From Marinoscillum pacificum (GTDB lineage Bacteria > Bacteroidota > Bacteroidia > Cytophagales > Cyclobacteriaceae), in assembly GCF_024714495.1 (NCBI RefSeq), contig NZ_JAMZMJ010000006.1, positions 248,001 through 312,000 of the forward strand: 64,000 nucleotides of DNA, in the 5' to 3' direction. The notes beneath the pieces are model-generated. The model was not told where the DNA came from. It saw nothing but the letters and a program-made list of their open reading frames with translations, and searched no databases. The translations under genes were made by a program, and so were the position numbers. The first letter of the stretch is position 1. Every line of letters begins with the position of its first letter. Below are positions 41,480-50,059 of this stretch, piece by piece.

Positions 41480-42907
41480 ATGAGCGAAACTAAAGAAGTC
41501 AGACTAAAGATATTTGCTAACTTGCTCAAAATGCTTCGCTATTTATCGAAAATACTCCTTGGACTCTTTCTGATTTTACTCGTTCTAGTGATCAGTGTGG
41601 TGAAGTTGGTAGACAGATCTCCATATGAGGAACAAGCATTTTATCAGGAGATGGATCAGCGGTTGGACTCCTTGAACAGTCATTTTTCCGTTCCAATTGA
41701 TACTGTAACTCTCCAGGTGGGTTGGTCAGAAGTTAATATCACTCCATCGACTAATTTGCCTCTTGCGGGATATGGAGCTAGAGACCCTAAAACCATGGAA
41801 GGTGTTCTCGATAGCTCATTCATCCGAGCGGTAGTCTATCAACTTGATGCTAGAAAACTGGCCATGATCTTTTCGGATTTATTGGTCATTCATCCGGAGT
41901 TGCGTAATGCCGTTTTCGAATCATTGCCGAGTGGCTGGCAGCGACATGAAATATATTTTACTGCAACTCATACCCATTCTGGTCAGGGAGCCTGGGCTCC
42001 GGGAGTGGTTGGGGATTTGTTTGCCGGTGCATATGACCCACAACAAGTGGTAATTTTGAGTGATAAAACTTTAGAAGCAATCAATAAGGCGACTGCCAAT
42101 TTGAAGCCAGGAGCTGTTCAGTTTGGTGAACTATCAGTGGACAATCTGGTGAGAAACCGGCTGGTTAAAGAAAAGGGTATTACCGATCCATGGCTCAAAG
42201 TAGCAAGATTACAAAGTGACACGCTGGTAGGGCACATTGCTGTATTTAGTGCACACGCTACATGCTTTGGAGCTGACAACCATCTTCTGGCAAGTGATTA
42301 CCCAGGAGAGTTGGTCCGGATGTTAAATGAACCATTTGATTTTGGTGCTTATGCTGCAGGTGCAGTTGGAAGCATGGCGGTGAACACTAACGGCGATTCT
42401 CCTAAGGAAAAAATTGAAGAAGTGGCAAGCGGCTTGAATGAACAAGTGCAGTTGTTGTCATTGATTGGACTTGATCAATTGCCGATTCAGCAGTTAACTT
42501 CTTTTCGCCTGAACTTACCCATGCGTGATCCGCAAGTCAAATTGACCAATTCTCTTGCCTTGAGACCTTACATTTTTAATATGTCTTTTGGGGAATACTC
42601 CAATGATATCAGCGTTGCGGTACTAGGACAAGCCATTTTCATTGGATTGCCTTGTGATTTTTCAGGAGAGCTGGCCGTTCCTTTGTATGAACAGGCCAGG
42701 GCGTTGGGTTATCAACTATTCATTACTTCATTCAATGGTGGATATGCCGGATATGTCATCAAGGATGAGTGGTATGATTTATCAAAATATGAAGCACGAA
42801 CAATGAGCTGGTATGGCCCTGATGCCGGATCCTATTTGTCAGAAGTAATCTCAAGATTGATTCAAATTATTCATGAAAATAACGAAACCAACCCTGCTCG
42901 TAGATGA
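41480..42907 (+). CDS. Neutral/alkaline ceramidase N-domain protein
   Basis: A 475-residue protein with one N-terminal membrane anchor (about 22-43) and a neutral (non-lysosomal) ceramidase domain: LQVGWSEVNITPSTNLPLAGYGARDPKTMEGVLDSSFIRAVVYQLDARKLAMIFSDLL, then the zinc motif YFTATHTHSGQGAW and FSAHATCFGADNHLLASDYPG. The C-terminal immunoglobulin-like domain of full ceramidases is absent. Such amidases cleave the fatty acid from ceramides; Bacteroidota often contain sphingolipids. ATG 41531 (MLRYLSKI) is an alternative start and would leave more room for a promoter. Overlaps the next gene by 35 bases. Confidence 0.82.
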   Translation: MSETKEVRLKIFANLLKMLRYLSKILLGLFLILLVLVISVVKLVDRSPYEEQAFYQEMDQRLDSLNSHFSVPIDTVTLQVGWSEVNITPSTNLPLAGYGARDPKTMEGVLDSSFIRAVVYQLDARKLAMIFSDLLVIHPELRNAVFESLPSGWQRHEIYFTATHTHSGQGAWAPGVVGDLFAGAYDPQQVVILSDKTLEAINKATANLKPGAVQFGELSVDNLVRNRLVKEKGITDPWLKVARLQSDTLVGHIAVFSAHATCFGADNHLLASDYPGELVRMLNEPFDFGAYAAGAVGSMAVNTNGDSPKEKIEEVASGLNEQVQLLSLIGLDQLPIQQLTSFRLNLPMRDPQVKLTNSLALRPYIFNMSFGEYSNDISVAVLGQAIFIGLPCDFSGELAVPLYEQARALGYQLFITSFNGGYAGYVIKDEWYDLSKYEARTMSWYGPDAGSYLSEVISRLIQIIHENNETNPARR

Positions 42908-43958
42908 GCAAAAAGTACGTAAGAATGTGCGGATGATGCTTGAGAAAGCAAAAAGCAATGGAGCAGAACTTCGTCCACATTTCAAAACACATCACTCAGC
43001 GGATATTGCGGCCTGGCTCAGAGAGGAGGGGGTTACCAAAGCGACTGTATCTTCTGTTGACATGGCTAAGTATTTTGCCAAAGCCGGTTGGGATGATATT
43101 ACCATTGCTTTTCCTTACAATCCTCTGGAAGCGGAGGAGGTGGAGCAGTTGGCCAAACAAATCACTTTGAATGTCACGATTGTTTCTAAAGAGGCATTAG
43201 TGCATCTCAATCAACATGTGAAGGCTCCGATTAATTATTTCATTAAAGTAGATGTAGGTACCCACCGCACAGGTATTTTGCCTGAGTTGACAGATGAAAT
43301 TGGTCATATAGCTCAATCCCTGAACTCGGAGCATAAATTGGTCGGTTTACTCGCACATGCAGGTCATACCTATCAGCCTATGACAAAAGAGAAGGCCGAG
43401 AAAGTGTTTTCAGAATCCATAAAGGCATTTGATGAAGTAAAATCGATAGTTGGAAAAGAGGATTTGATCATTTCATACGGAGATACGCCATCTTGTTCTT
43501 TACTGGATGACTTTGCTGGGGTAAACGAACTGCGTCCAGGAAATTTTGTCTTTTACGATATCATGCAGCAGTATTTCAATAGTTGCTCTCTGGAAGAAAT
43601 CGCGGTGTGCATGGCATGTCCTGTCGTGGCTATTCATGCTGATCGCAATGAAGTGGTAGTTTTCGGAGGCGCTGTTCATTTCTCGAAAGACTTCATAGCA
43701 CCTGATGGGAATCGCAGTTTTGGGACCGTAGTTCAGCTATCGGAAACAGGATGGGATAGTGAACCAATTGCTCATGTAGATCGTCTTTCGCAGGAACATG
43801 GGATCATCAAAGCATCCGATGAGTTGATTAAATCTTTAAAAATTGGTGATTTGGTAGGGATTTTGCCTGTACACAGTTGCCTGACGGCTGACCTTCAGGG
43901 TTACTATGTATCTTTGGCGGGTCAAAGGCTTAACAAGTTTAATAAAGCAGACGTATGA
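42873..43958 (+). CDS. D-threonine aldolase / D-serine dehydratase-like PLP enzyme
   Basis: A 361-residue fold-type III PLP enzyme (alanine-racemase-like N-domain). The PLP Lys is in LRPHFKTHHSADIAAWLREEG (K near 37). The C-terminal metal-containing domain (LPVHSCLTADLQGYYVSLAG) carries the H-x-C zinc pair of the DSD1 family. These enzymes cleave or dehydrate D-beta-hydroxy amino acids. Starts inside the ceramidase gene (35-base overlap) and overlaps the GH3 gene as ATGA, so the three are translated together. The actual D-amino acid is unknown. Confidence 0.88.
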   Translation: MKITKPTLLVDEQKVRKNVRMMLEKAKSNGAELRPHFKTHHSADIAAWLREEGVTKATVSSVDMAKYFAKAGWDDITIAFPYNPLEAEEVEQLAKQITLNVTIVSKEALVHLNQHVKAPINYFIKVDVGTHRTGILPELTDEIGHIAQSLNSEHKLVGLLAHAGHTYQPMTKEKAEKVFSESIKAFDEVKSIVGKEDLIISYGDTPSCSLLDDFAGVNELRPGNFVFYDIMQQYFNSCSLEEIAVCMACPVVAIHADRNEVVVFGGAVHFSKDFIAPDGNRSFGTVVQLSETGWDSEPIAHVDRLSQEHGIIKASDELIKSLKIGDLVGILPVHSCLTADLQGYYVSLAGQRLNKFNKADV

Positions 43959-45070
43959 GAAAGCTGTTATTCGTAGCATCGGTTGCGATTTTATTTTTTT
44001 CCGCTCAGGCGCAAGATTCAAAAAGTAAAACACCAAAGGATTCTCTGGATCTAATGATTGGTCAAATGATCATGGTTGGGTTGGGAGATTTCAATACTAT
44101 GGATCAACAGGCCCCTGTTTACAAGGACATTAGATCTGGTAAAGTGGGAGGAGTGATTCTATTCGAGAAAAACCTCGCTAATAAAAACACGGAAGCAAAT
44201 CTTAAGAAGATTTTGGATTTCACTCAATCACAATCGGAGACACCTTTGTTTGTGAGTATTGATGAAGAAGGAGGCAGAGTGAATCGTTTGAAAACGAAAT
44301 ACGGTTTCCCAAAAACAGTGACCGCTCAATATCTCGGTAAAATCGATAATGTAGACAGTACCTCATTTTATGCGAAACAAACAGCGGGTATCCTTTACCA
44401 GCTTGGTGTGAACATGAATTTTGCACCTTCAGTGGATGTCAATGTCAATCCCAACAATCCTGTGATTGGTAAGATTGGACGTTCTTATTCTGAAGATCCA
44501 CTCATTGTGGCTAAACATGCACAAGCATGGATAGAAGGTCATGATTTGTTCGGAGTGGCTACCGTTTTGAAGCATTTCCCAGGCCATGGAAGTTCTAAAA
44601 ATGATTCGCATCTTGGATTAACGGATGTTTCTTCTACCTGGAGATTTGAAGAGTTGATGCCCTATAGAGCTTTACTCGATTCTGGTAAAGTTCATGCAAT
44701 CATGACCGCTCACATTGTTAATGAGGTGTTGGATGAAAGTAAACTTCCAGCGACCTTGTCTGATAAAGTGATTTCTGATGTATTGAGAGACTTTATGGGC
44801 TATGATGGTGTGGTAGTTTCTGATGACATGCAAATGAAAGCCATCAGTGCTCAGTACCCATTGGAAGAATCGATCAAAATGGCTGTTCTTGCAGGTGTTG
44901 ATATTTTGCTTTTCGCGAATAATGTTCCAGACTATGAGTTAGTTACTGCAGAACAAATTCATTCGATTATCAAAAAACTCATTGAAAATGGAGATATTAG
45001 TAGAGATCGTATCATTCAATCTTATAACCGAATCCTATCTTTGAAAAAAGACATGGGTCTTTTGAAGTAG
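43955..45070 (+). CDS. GH3 beta-N-acetylhexosaminidase (NagZ-like), exported
   Basis: A 371-residue glycoside hydrolase family 3 enzyme with signal peptide (MRKLLFVASVAILFFSAQAQ). The NagZ hallmarks are present: KHFPGHG (206-212) followed by DSH (217-219), the Asp-His general acid pair, and the nucleophile D290 in VVVSDDMQM. It releases N-acetylglucosamine-type residues from peptidoglycan fragments or other glycans in the periplasm. No C-terminal GH3 domain, as in NagZ. Translationally coupled to the D-threonine-aldolase-like gene by ATGA. Confidence 0.92.
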   Translation: MRKLLFVASVAILFFSAQAQDSKSKTPKDSLDLMIGQMIMVGLGDFNTMDQQAPVYKDIRSGKVGGVILFEKNLANKNTEANLKKILDFTQSQSETPLFVSIDEEGGRVNRLKTKYGFPKTVTAQYLGKIDNVDSTSFYAKQTAGILYQLGVNMNFAPSVDVNVNPNNPVIGKIGRSYSEDPLIVAKHAQAWIEGHDLFGVATVLKHFPGHGSSKNDSHLGLTDVSSTWRFEELMPYRALLDSGKVHAIMTAHIVNEVLDESKLPATLSDKVISDVLRDFMGYDGVVVSDDMQMKAISAQYPLEESIKMAVLAGVDILLFANNVPDYELVTAEQIHSIIKKLIENGDISRDRIIQSYNRILSLKKDMGLLK

Positions 45071-45095
45071 AAAGTACAAGTTGCCGACCTAACCT

Positions 45096-45968
45096 ATGAT
45101 TCAGTACAACCCTAAAACCTGGTTTTCACTCATTTTTGATGTGTATAGCCGGTACGTGATCAAGTTATTATTTCCACTACTATTGTTTGTAGGGTTATTT
45201 TCTTTGGGGATGTGCTTCGTTGTACTGACTGTATTCGATTATCACTTTTCAGGAACAATTGCTTTTCACTCTATTCTTGGGGTCATCTTAGGTTTATTCC
45301 TGGTTTTGAGGACTAACACTGCGTATGATAGATGGTGGGAAGGCCGTAAGCTTTGGGGGCAACTGGTGAACGATAGTCGTCAGTTGGCAATTAAGATTCA
45401 TTCCTTTTTGCCAAAAGAGGAGAACGAACATCGCGAGTTTTTTAGAAGAATGATCCCAAATGAGGCGTTCTCTATGAAAGAACACCTGCGCGATAGTATA
45501 CTGGTTGGCGAAATGGACCTGATTGATGAGGCAACCAAGCAGCGTGTCATCACTAGTAAGCATCGTCCAAACATGATCAACAAGCTTTTGTATGAACGTG
45601 TGATGATGTGTCATGCCGAAGGACTGATCAATGACCAGCAGCTATTCATACTAGATAAAGAAATCAAAGGCTTTACCGATATCATCGGTGCATGTGAGCG
45701 AATCAAGTCTACCCCTATTCCTTACTCGTATAGCATGTTCATCAAGAAGTTCCTTTTTATTTATTCACTGACACTTCCGGTGAGTTTCATGTGGGAACTT
45801 CACTACTGGACAGTGCCAGTAGTGATGCTTGCTTTCTATTTCCTGGTGAGTGTCGAGTTGATTGCCGAGGAGATCGAAGATCCATTTGGGAATGACATCA
45901 ATGACCTTCCTTTGAATGATCTAGCCCTCAAAATCAAAAGAAACGTATCGGAGATTTTAGCCATATAA
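45096..45968 (+). CDS. Bestrophin-family ion channel
   Basis: A 290-residue membrane protein of the bestrophin/UPF0187 family. Features include HSILGVILGLFLVLRTNTAYDRWWEGRKLWGQLVNDSRQLA, the R-T-N-x-A-Y-x-R-W-W-E signature, and FTDIIGACERIKSTPIPYSY followed by helices and VELIAEEIEDPFGNDINDLPL. Forms pentameric chloride (or cation) channels. It follows the GH3 gene by 25 bases. Its end overlaps the convergent hemoglobin gene by 12 bases. Confidence 0.92.
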   Translation: MIQYNPKTWFSLIFDVYSRYVIKLLFPLLLFVGLFSLGMCFVVLTVFDYHFSGTIAFHSILGVILGLFLVLRTNTAYDRWWEGRKLWGQLVNDSRQLAIKIHSFLPKEENEHREFFRRMIPNEAFSMKEHLRDSILVGEMDLIDEATKQRVITSKHRPNMINKLLYERVMMCHAEGLINDQQLFILDKEIKGFTDIIGACERIKSTPIPYSYSMFIKKFLFIYSLTLPVSFMWELHYWTVPVVMLAFYFLVSVELIAEEIEDPFGNDINDLPLNDLALKIKRNVSEILAI

Positions 45969-46358
45969 AGGTTCTGGCTTCCTGTTGACGTACATCTTTA
46001 GATGGATGTTTTTCGCCATGTTGACACCAGACTCCTTGGCTAGTTCTGCTTTATCTCCTTCAAATAAAATGTCGATGGTTTCCACCCACAGTCGGGCCCA
46101 TTCCTCAAAATGGTATTTGGTAAAACTTCGTCCAAATCGATGATCAACCTCTATGTGTCTATGCAAAGGACTGCCTTCATAGCTGTCTGTGAATAAGATC
46201 TGCTTAGACCAATACTTAATAAACATCTGCTTGTGAAACTCCCAATTCATCACTGCTTCAGAGAAGAAATAGGATAGTTCTTCATGCTCTAATACCTTCT
46301 CGTAAAAGGTGTCGATGAGCATTTCAATCTCAAATTCTGATTCTATTCTTGCCTTCAT
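45957..46358 (-). CDS. Group III truncated hemoglobin
   Basis: A 133-residue truncated globin of group III: FEIEMLIDTFYEKVLEHEELSYFF at the A/B helices and KQMFIKYWSKQILFTDSYEGSPLHRHIEVDHRFGRSFTKYHFEEWARLW at the E-F-G region. Candidate proximal His are H73 and H83. Such proteins bind oxygen, NO or peroxide and are linked to nitrosative stress. Its ATG sits two bases after an elaborate inverted-repeat structure and about 80 bases after a CRP/FNR-type palindrome, suggesting tight control. Cytosolic. Confidence 0.9.
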   Translation of the reverse strand: MKARIESEFEIEMLIDTFYEKVLEHEELSYFFSEAVMNWEFHKQMFIKYWSKQILFTDSYEGSPLHRHIEVDHRFGRSFTKYHFEEWARLWVETIDILFEGDKAELAKESGVNMAKNIHLKMYVNRKPEPLYG

Positions 46359-46360
46359 TG

Positions 46361-46413
46361 GTAGGTTCTCTATTTATAGAGGGTTGCGAAGATAGTTTCG
46401 CAACGGAACCTAC
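46361..46413 (-). promoter_or_regulatory. Three-way-junction leader structure upstream of the hemoglobin gene
   Basis: Outer stem GTAGGTTC (46361-46368) with GAACCTAC (46406-46413), 8 bp. Inside are two hairpins: TCTA/TAGA (46369-46372, 46377-46380) and GTTGCGAA/TTCGCAAC (46383-46390, 46397-46404). All arms pair perfectly. The outer stem ends two bases before the hemoglobin ATG, leaving no room for a normal ribosome-binding site outside the fold. Confidence 0.6.
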
Positions 46414-46438
46414 TATCCTGCAAGCATCAGTAATTCAA

Positions 46439-46452
46439 GTGATCTTTATCAC
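46439..46452. promoter_or_regulatory. CRP/FNR-type palindrome (GTGA-N6-TCAC)
   Basis: GTGATCTTTATCAC reads GTGA-N6-TCAC, the half-site arrangement of CRP/FNR-family operators. It starts about 80 bases upstream of the hemoglobin start codon, immediately after the stop of the ABC permease gene. A regulator of the CRP/FNR family sensing oxygen or NO would be a natural fit; binding is inferred only. Confidence 0.45.
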
Positions 46453-46454
46453 TA

Positions 46455-48884
46455 TTAGTCATCTTTCAATGTTTGTGCCGGGTTAACCAAAGCAGCTGAG
46501 ATGGTTTTGTGACTGATAGTGACCAGTGCTACAAACAGCGTTGATAGCAAGCCAATAATGAAGAACCATGGCCCTATCGCGATTCTGAAGGAGAAATTAT
46601 CAAGCCACAGGTTCAGGAAATAGAAGGCTAATGGCGCTGTTACCACGAATGAGACAATCATCAGTAGAATGACTTCTTTAGAGAAGATCCCCAAAATGTT
46701 CATCGCACTAGCACCTAGCACTTTTCTCACACCAATCTCTTTGGTGCGATTCATGGCAATGAAAGAGACCAAGCCATAGAGTCCAAGACAGCCAATTAGA
46801 ATGGAAATGATCGAGAACACTTTCATCAAAGCCGTGATATTCTGTACATCTTCGTAGAGTTCAGCCAGTGTCTTGTCATAGAAATCATAGTCCAATACAT
46901 ACTCTGGATAAACGTCATTCCAGGTAGCTTCGAAGTGCTTTTTAGCTTCCTGAACACTCGCTAAAGAAGGCGTTTTGAACGAAACGTTGTAGAATATTTT
47001 CGGGTAATGAATCAATAAAACAAAGTCCAATTCTTCTTCCAATGAGTATGTATGGAAATCTTCCATCACACCAACGATGGTTTTTCCACCACCCCAGCCG
47101 GTCATTAGCGTCTCACCAATTACTTCATCGTATCTGCCATCAAAACCCATCAACCGAGCAATTTTCTCATTGATGACAATATTGGTCGAATCGCCTTCTT
47201 TGATGGTTCTTCCTGCCAAAATTTTAATGTCAAAGAAATCTGTGTAGAATGGATCTACTGGTTTGAAGTTAGCATGATAGTTCTTTTCTGATTTGAGTGG
47301 TGCATAGTTGAAATTACTGTGTGAATCCGAGTTTCCAGTTGGCTCACTCAGGGCAAATGTTACTCCCTCGATAGCCGGTGAAGTCAACATTGCTTGTCGA
47401 AAACGTTCCATTTTCAACACATCACGCTCCGGTAAATAGGAACTCAAAATGGCCTCAGTTTCAAATCCCAAATCTTTGTTCATGAAAAAGTCCGTTTGAG
47501 AAGAAACGATCAAAGTACCAATGATCAGGAACTGAGAAATGGCGAACTGAACAATCACCAATCCTTTTCGAAGTGATAACCCACCCGAATGTGAAGTAGC
47601 CGTTATTTTCTTTTTCAGTGCTAGTACGGTGTTCATTCTTGAAAGTAGCACGGCAGGATAGAATCCTGAGAACAAACTCACGATGAGGAACAGTACAAGA
47701 AGGAAAATGGCTGTCTCTGGACTTCCCAGAAGATCTATGGATAACTGATAGCCAATGATATCAGATAGCACATTGAACATTAACTCCGCGATGGCTAATG
47801 AAATAATCAACGCAAAGAAGGTGATAAGCGCGATTTCTGAAAGGAACTGAACTAGCAACTGAGAAGTCATACTTCCGATAGCTTTTCGAATTCCGATTTC
47901 TTTGGCACGGTTAGATGCCTGAGCAGTGGCTAAATTGATAAAGTTAATACAGGCAGTAAGTACCAGAAAAATTCCGATCAGGCCTAGTGCATACATGAAT
48001 TGTAATGAAGTAGCTCCAGTATAAGAGCCATACTCTTGATCGAAATGGATTTCACTAAACTTTTGAGCAACAAATCGACGGTCTTCTGATTCACCTTCTT
48101 TGTAATGTTTATCCACAAAGGCAATCATTGCCTGGTTAAATGCTACTTCATCAAAATTACCTTCTGGAATAAAATAGGTATTGGTATTGGAGCTTGTGCT
48201 ATGCCATTCGGTTCCTTCTCGGAAATATGGGTCAACACCGCCATTCTGGCTTTGGTAGTCAAAAAGATAGGTAAATGGTAGTGAAGTAGGTTCAATCGGA
48301 TCTTCGATTATCCCGATGATCTTGAAGTCTTTTATGTTGTTGTAGTTGATTAATCGCCCAAGCGCTTCCTGCTCCATTCCTTCTGGCAGGTTGAAGAGTT
48401 TTTGAGCCTGTGAAGCAGCGATCACCACCGTTTGTGGTTCTAGAAGGGCTGTCTCAGGATTTCCAGCAATCCATTTTGTGGTGAAGATGTCAAAGAAACT
48501 GTGTTCTGTAAAGGCAATTCCCTCATCAATCATGAATTTATGAATGGTGCCAGTGCCATCCTTTACATTCAATTGATTTTCGTACATGTAGTTGGTTCTC
48601 GCCACCACTTTCATGTTGGCAAAATCTTCCCGCATTGCCGGACCAACCGGGTGAGGCGTTCCCATTCCTTTGTCTACTTCATCAGGATAGATGTTATGAG
48701 TAACCACACGATAGATGTTATCATAGTTTTCATGTTGCGTGTCATAACTGAATTCATAGGAAATCACTTTGTATACGACAAGGGCACACCCTATTCCCAG
48801 AGCTAAACCGAATATATTTAGGAAGGTATAAACCTTATTTCTCTTCAGGTTTCTTAGTGCTGTGATGAAGTAGTTTCTTAGCAT
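46455..48884 (-). CDS. FtsX/MacB-like ABC transporter permease
   Basis: An 809-residue permease with two MacB_PCD/FtsX units. The N-terminal helix is LKRNKVYTFLNIFGLALGIGCALVVYKVI, then a large periplasmic domain, then three helices beginning RAKEIGIRKAIGSMTSQLLVQFLSEI. A second periplasmic domain (about 450-670) and three more helices (TKEIGVRKVLGASAMNILGIFSKEVILL) follow. The repeated E-I-G-x-R-K-x-x-G signature is clear. No ATPase gene lies beside it, so the partner is elsewhere. Mechanotransmission or lipoprotein/peptide export type; substrate unknown. Confidence 0.92.
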   Translation of the reverse strand: MLRNYFITALRNLKRNKVYTFLNIFGLALGIGCALVVYKVISYEFSYDTQHENYDNIYRVVTHNIYPDEVDKGMGTPHPVGPAMREDFANMKVVARTNYMYENQLNVKDGTGTIHKFMIDEGIAFTEHSFFDIFTTKWIAGNPETALLEPQTVVIAASQAQKLFNLPEGMEQEALGRLINYNNIKDFKIIGIIEDPIEPTSLPFTYLFDYQSQNGGVDPYFREGTEWHSTSSNTNTYFIPEGNFDEVAFNQAMIAFVDKHYKEGESEDRRFVAQKFSEIHFDQEYGSYTGATSLQFMYALGLIGIFLVLTACINFINLATAQASNRAKEIGIRKAIGSMTSQLLVQFLSEIALITFFALIISLAIAELMFNVLSDIIGYQLSIDLLGSPETAIFLLVLFLIVSLFSGFYPAVLLSRMNTVLALKKKITATSHSGGLSLRKGLVIVQFAISQFLIIGTLIVSSQTDFFMNKDLGFETEAILSSYLPERDVLKMERFRQAMLTSPAIEGVTFALSEPTGNSDSHSNFNYAPLKSEKNYHANFKPVDPFYTDFFDIKILAGRTIKEGDSTNIVINEKIARLMGFDGRYDEVIGETLMTGWGGGKTIVGVMEDFHTYSLEEELDFVLLIHYPKIFYNVSFKTPSLASVQEAKKHFEATWNDVYPEYVLDYDFYDKTLAELYEDVQNITALMKVFSIISILIGCLGLYGLVSFIAMNRTKEIGVRKVLGASAMNILGIFSKEVILLMIVSFVVTAPLAFYFLNLWLDNFSFRIAIGPWFFIIGLLSTLFVALVTISHKTISAALVNPAQTLKDD

Positions 48885-49086
48885 GGAATGAAATTATCTA
48901 AACTTATGAATGTAGTACTCAATAGGTGTGCCAACATGAATTGTGGTTAATCAGTACAGTTTTGGTGCTTTTGAGTGTACTTCAATGAACATGAACTGTC
49001 CGCATATGATCATAAGTTAACGAGCATATAACATGAGTCATCGAGTTTGAGCCCACCAAAATGTCTCTTCATTACAATTTTGTGCC

Positions 49087-49476
49087 ATGCTTATGAACAA
49101 CAAGAATATTAGTATTTATCGTTACATGCTGAGCGGGGAGCAGACTTTGCGATTTGATTTCAAAGGAAAGTTTGATTTAGCAACTTGTACAGAAGCTGTT
49201 AACATTTGGCAAAACGAATTCGACAGATTGAATGGAGGAAAAATTTCAATCATTTGGGATTGTAGTCAGATGAGTGGGTTCGATATAGAAGCCCAACGAG
49301 AGTGGGTCAAGTGGATGAAAGGCTTGTCAGATCAAATAGAAAAGGTCATTGTCGTTGCTGACAACATTGTCATCAGAGGAGCTGCGCGTTTGATTCTGAA
49401 ACTATTCCATTTCAAATCAGAAGTCTATAGCTCTATCTCGGCAATAAGCAACGAATTAGCAGGAGTTTATACCTGA
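49087..49476 (+). CDS. STAS/SpoIIAA-like protein 1 of 3
   Basis: A 129-residue protein. The core is LRFDFKGKFDLATCTEAVNIWQNEF...ISIIWDCSQMSGFDIEAQREWVKWMKGLSDQIEKVIVVADNIVIRGAARLILKLFHFKSEVYSS. The strand-helix order and the I-W-D-C-x-x-M-x-G-F turn suggest a STAS or SpoIIAA-like alpha/beta fold. It is the first of three tandem homologues and is closest to the third. Alternative ATG two codons in. No known partner kinase or phosphatase is adjacent. Function unknown. Confidence 0.65.
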   Translation: MLMNNKNISIYRYMLSGEQTLRFDFKGKFDLATCTEAVNIWQNEFDRLNGGKISIIWDCSQMSGFDIEAQREWVKWMKGLSDQIEKVIVVADNIVIRGAARLILKLFHFKSEVYSSISAISNELAGVYT

Positions 49477-49478
49477 TT

Positions 49479-49516
49479 ATATAGGTAATTCACCTATATT
49501 TTGGTATATAACTTTG
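49479..49516 (+). promoter_or_regulatory. Palindrome and -7 box upstream of STAS-like gene 2
   Basis: Inverted repeat ATATAGGT (49479-49486) and ACCTATAT (49492-49499) with five bases between, followed nine bases later by TAACTTTG (49509-49516), a TAnnTTTG match. The arrangement suggests an own promoter with an overlapping operator in the upstream gene gap. Confidence 0.5.
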
Positions 49517-49567
49517 CATTGAATGTAATTTCTTTGTTCTTTTAAGCTTTACCGTCACATATATTGA

Positions 49568-49957
49568 ATGAATATTACCTCCGAAAATATTGATGTAAGG
49601 TCAGATCATTACTACGGAACCTCATCGATCTTTTTTAAAATCAAGGGTTATCTAAGTACCTATTCTTGTGGAATAGCTGCAAAAGCCTGGAAGGATAAAG
49701 CTTCCGAAAATCATGAAAAACATCTTTTGGTTTTGGACTTAACAAAGATGGTAGGACATGAGTCTTCTTCACGTCAATTACTGGCCAATACGATTGCGAG
49801 TACTTCGAGAAGGGTTAAAGCTGTGGTGATTATCAGCGATAGCTTATTGCATCGATTGTATTTAAGGCTACTACTCAGATCGGTAAGTAGTCCAGTGATT
49901 ATTCATAAGTCTGAGAATCAGTTAAGTGTTATTCGAGCACAATTAATGGCATCATAA
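49568..49957 (+). CDS. STAS/SpoIIAA-like protein 2 of 3 (divergent)
   Basis: A 129-residue homologue of its neighbours, with the same layout (IFFKIKGYLSTYSCGIAAKAWKDK...LLVLDLTKMVGHESSSRQLLANTIASTSRRVKAVVIISDSLLHRLYLRLLLRSV) but much lower identity. The WDC of the others is LDL, and the IRGxARLxLK segment is altered. Conserved D-L-x-x-M and the V-I-I-S-D stretch remain. It may have taken a different partner. Has its own promoter-like sequence. Confidence 0.6.
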   Translation: MNITSENIDVRSDHYYGTSSIFFKIKGYLSTYSCGIAAKAWKDKASENHEKHLLVLDLTKMVGHESSSRQLLANTIASTSRRVKAVVIISDSLLHRLYLRLLLRSVSSPVIIHKSENQLSVIRAQLMAS

Positions 49958-49991
49958 CATTCTGTTGGATTAGTTGTTAGGTTTATAAGAA

Positions 49992-50019
49992 AAATACCTA
50001 GGTATTTCTCTTATATTTG
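49992..50019 (+). promoter_or_regulatory. Palindrome and -7 box upstream of STAS-like gene 3
   Basis: Perfect 16-base palindrome AAATACCTAGGTATTT (49992-50007), four bases before TATATTTG (50012-50019), an exact TAnnTTTG match. It lies about 40 bases upstream of the ATG at 50060. The ACCT/AGGT core also occurs, in the opposite order, in the palindrome of gene 2. Confidence 0.5.
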
Positions 50020-50059
50020 AGTCATTTCAATTGAATACAGCCATACAACCGATCTACAC

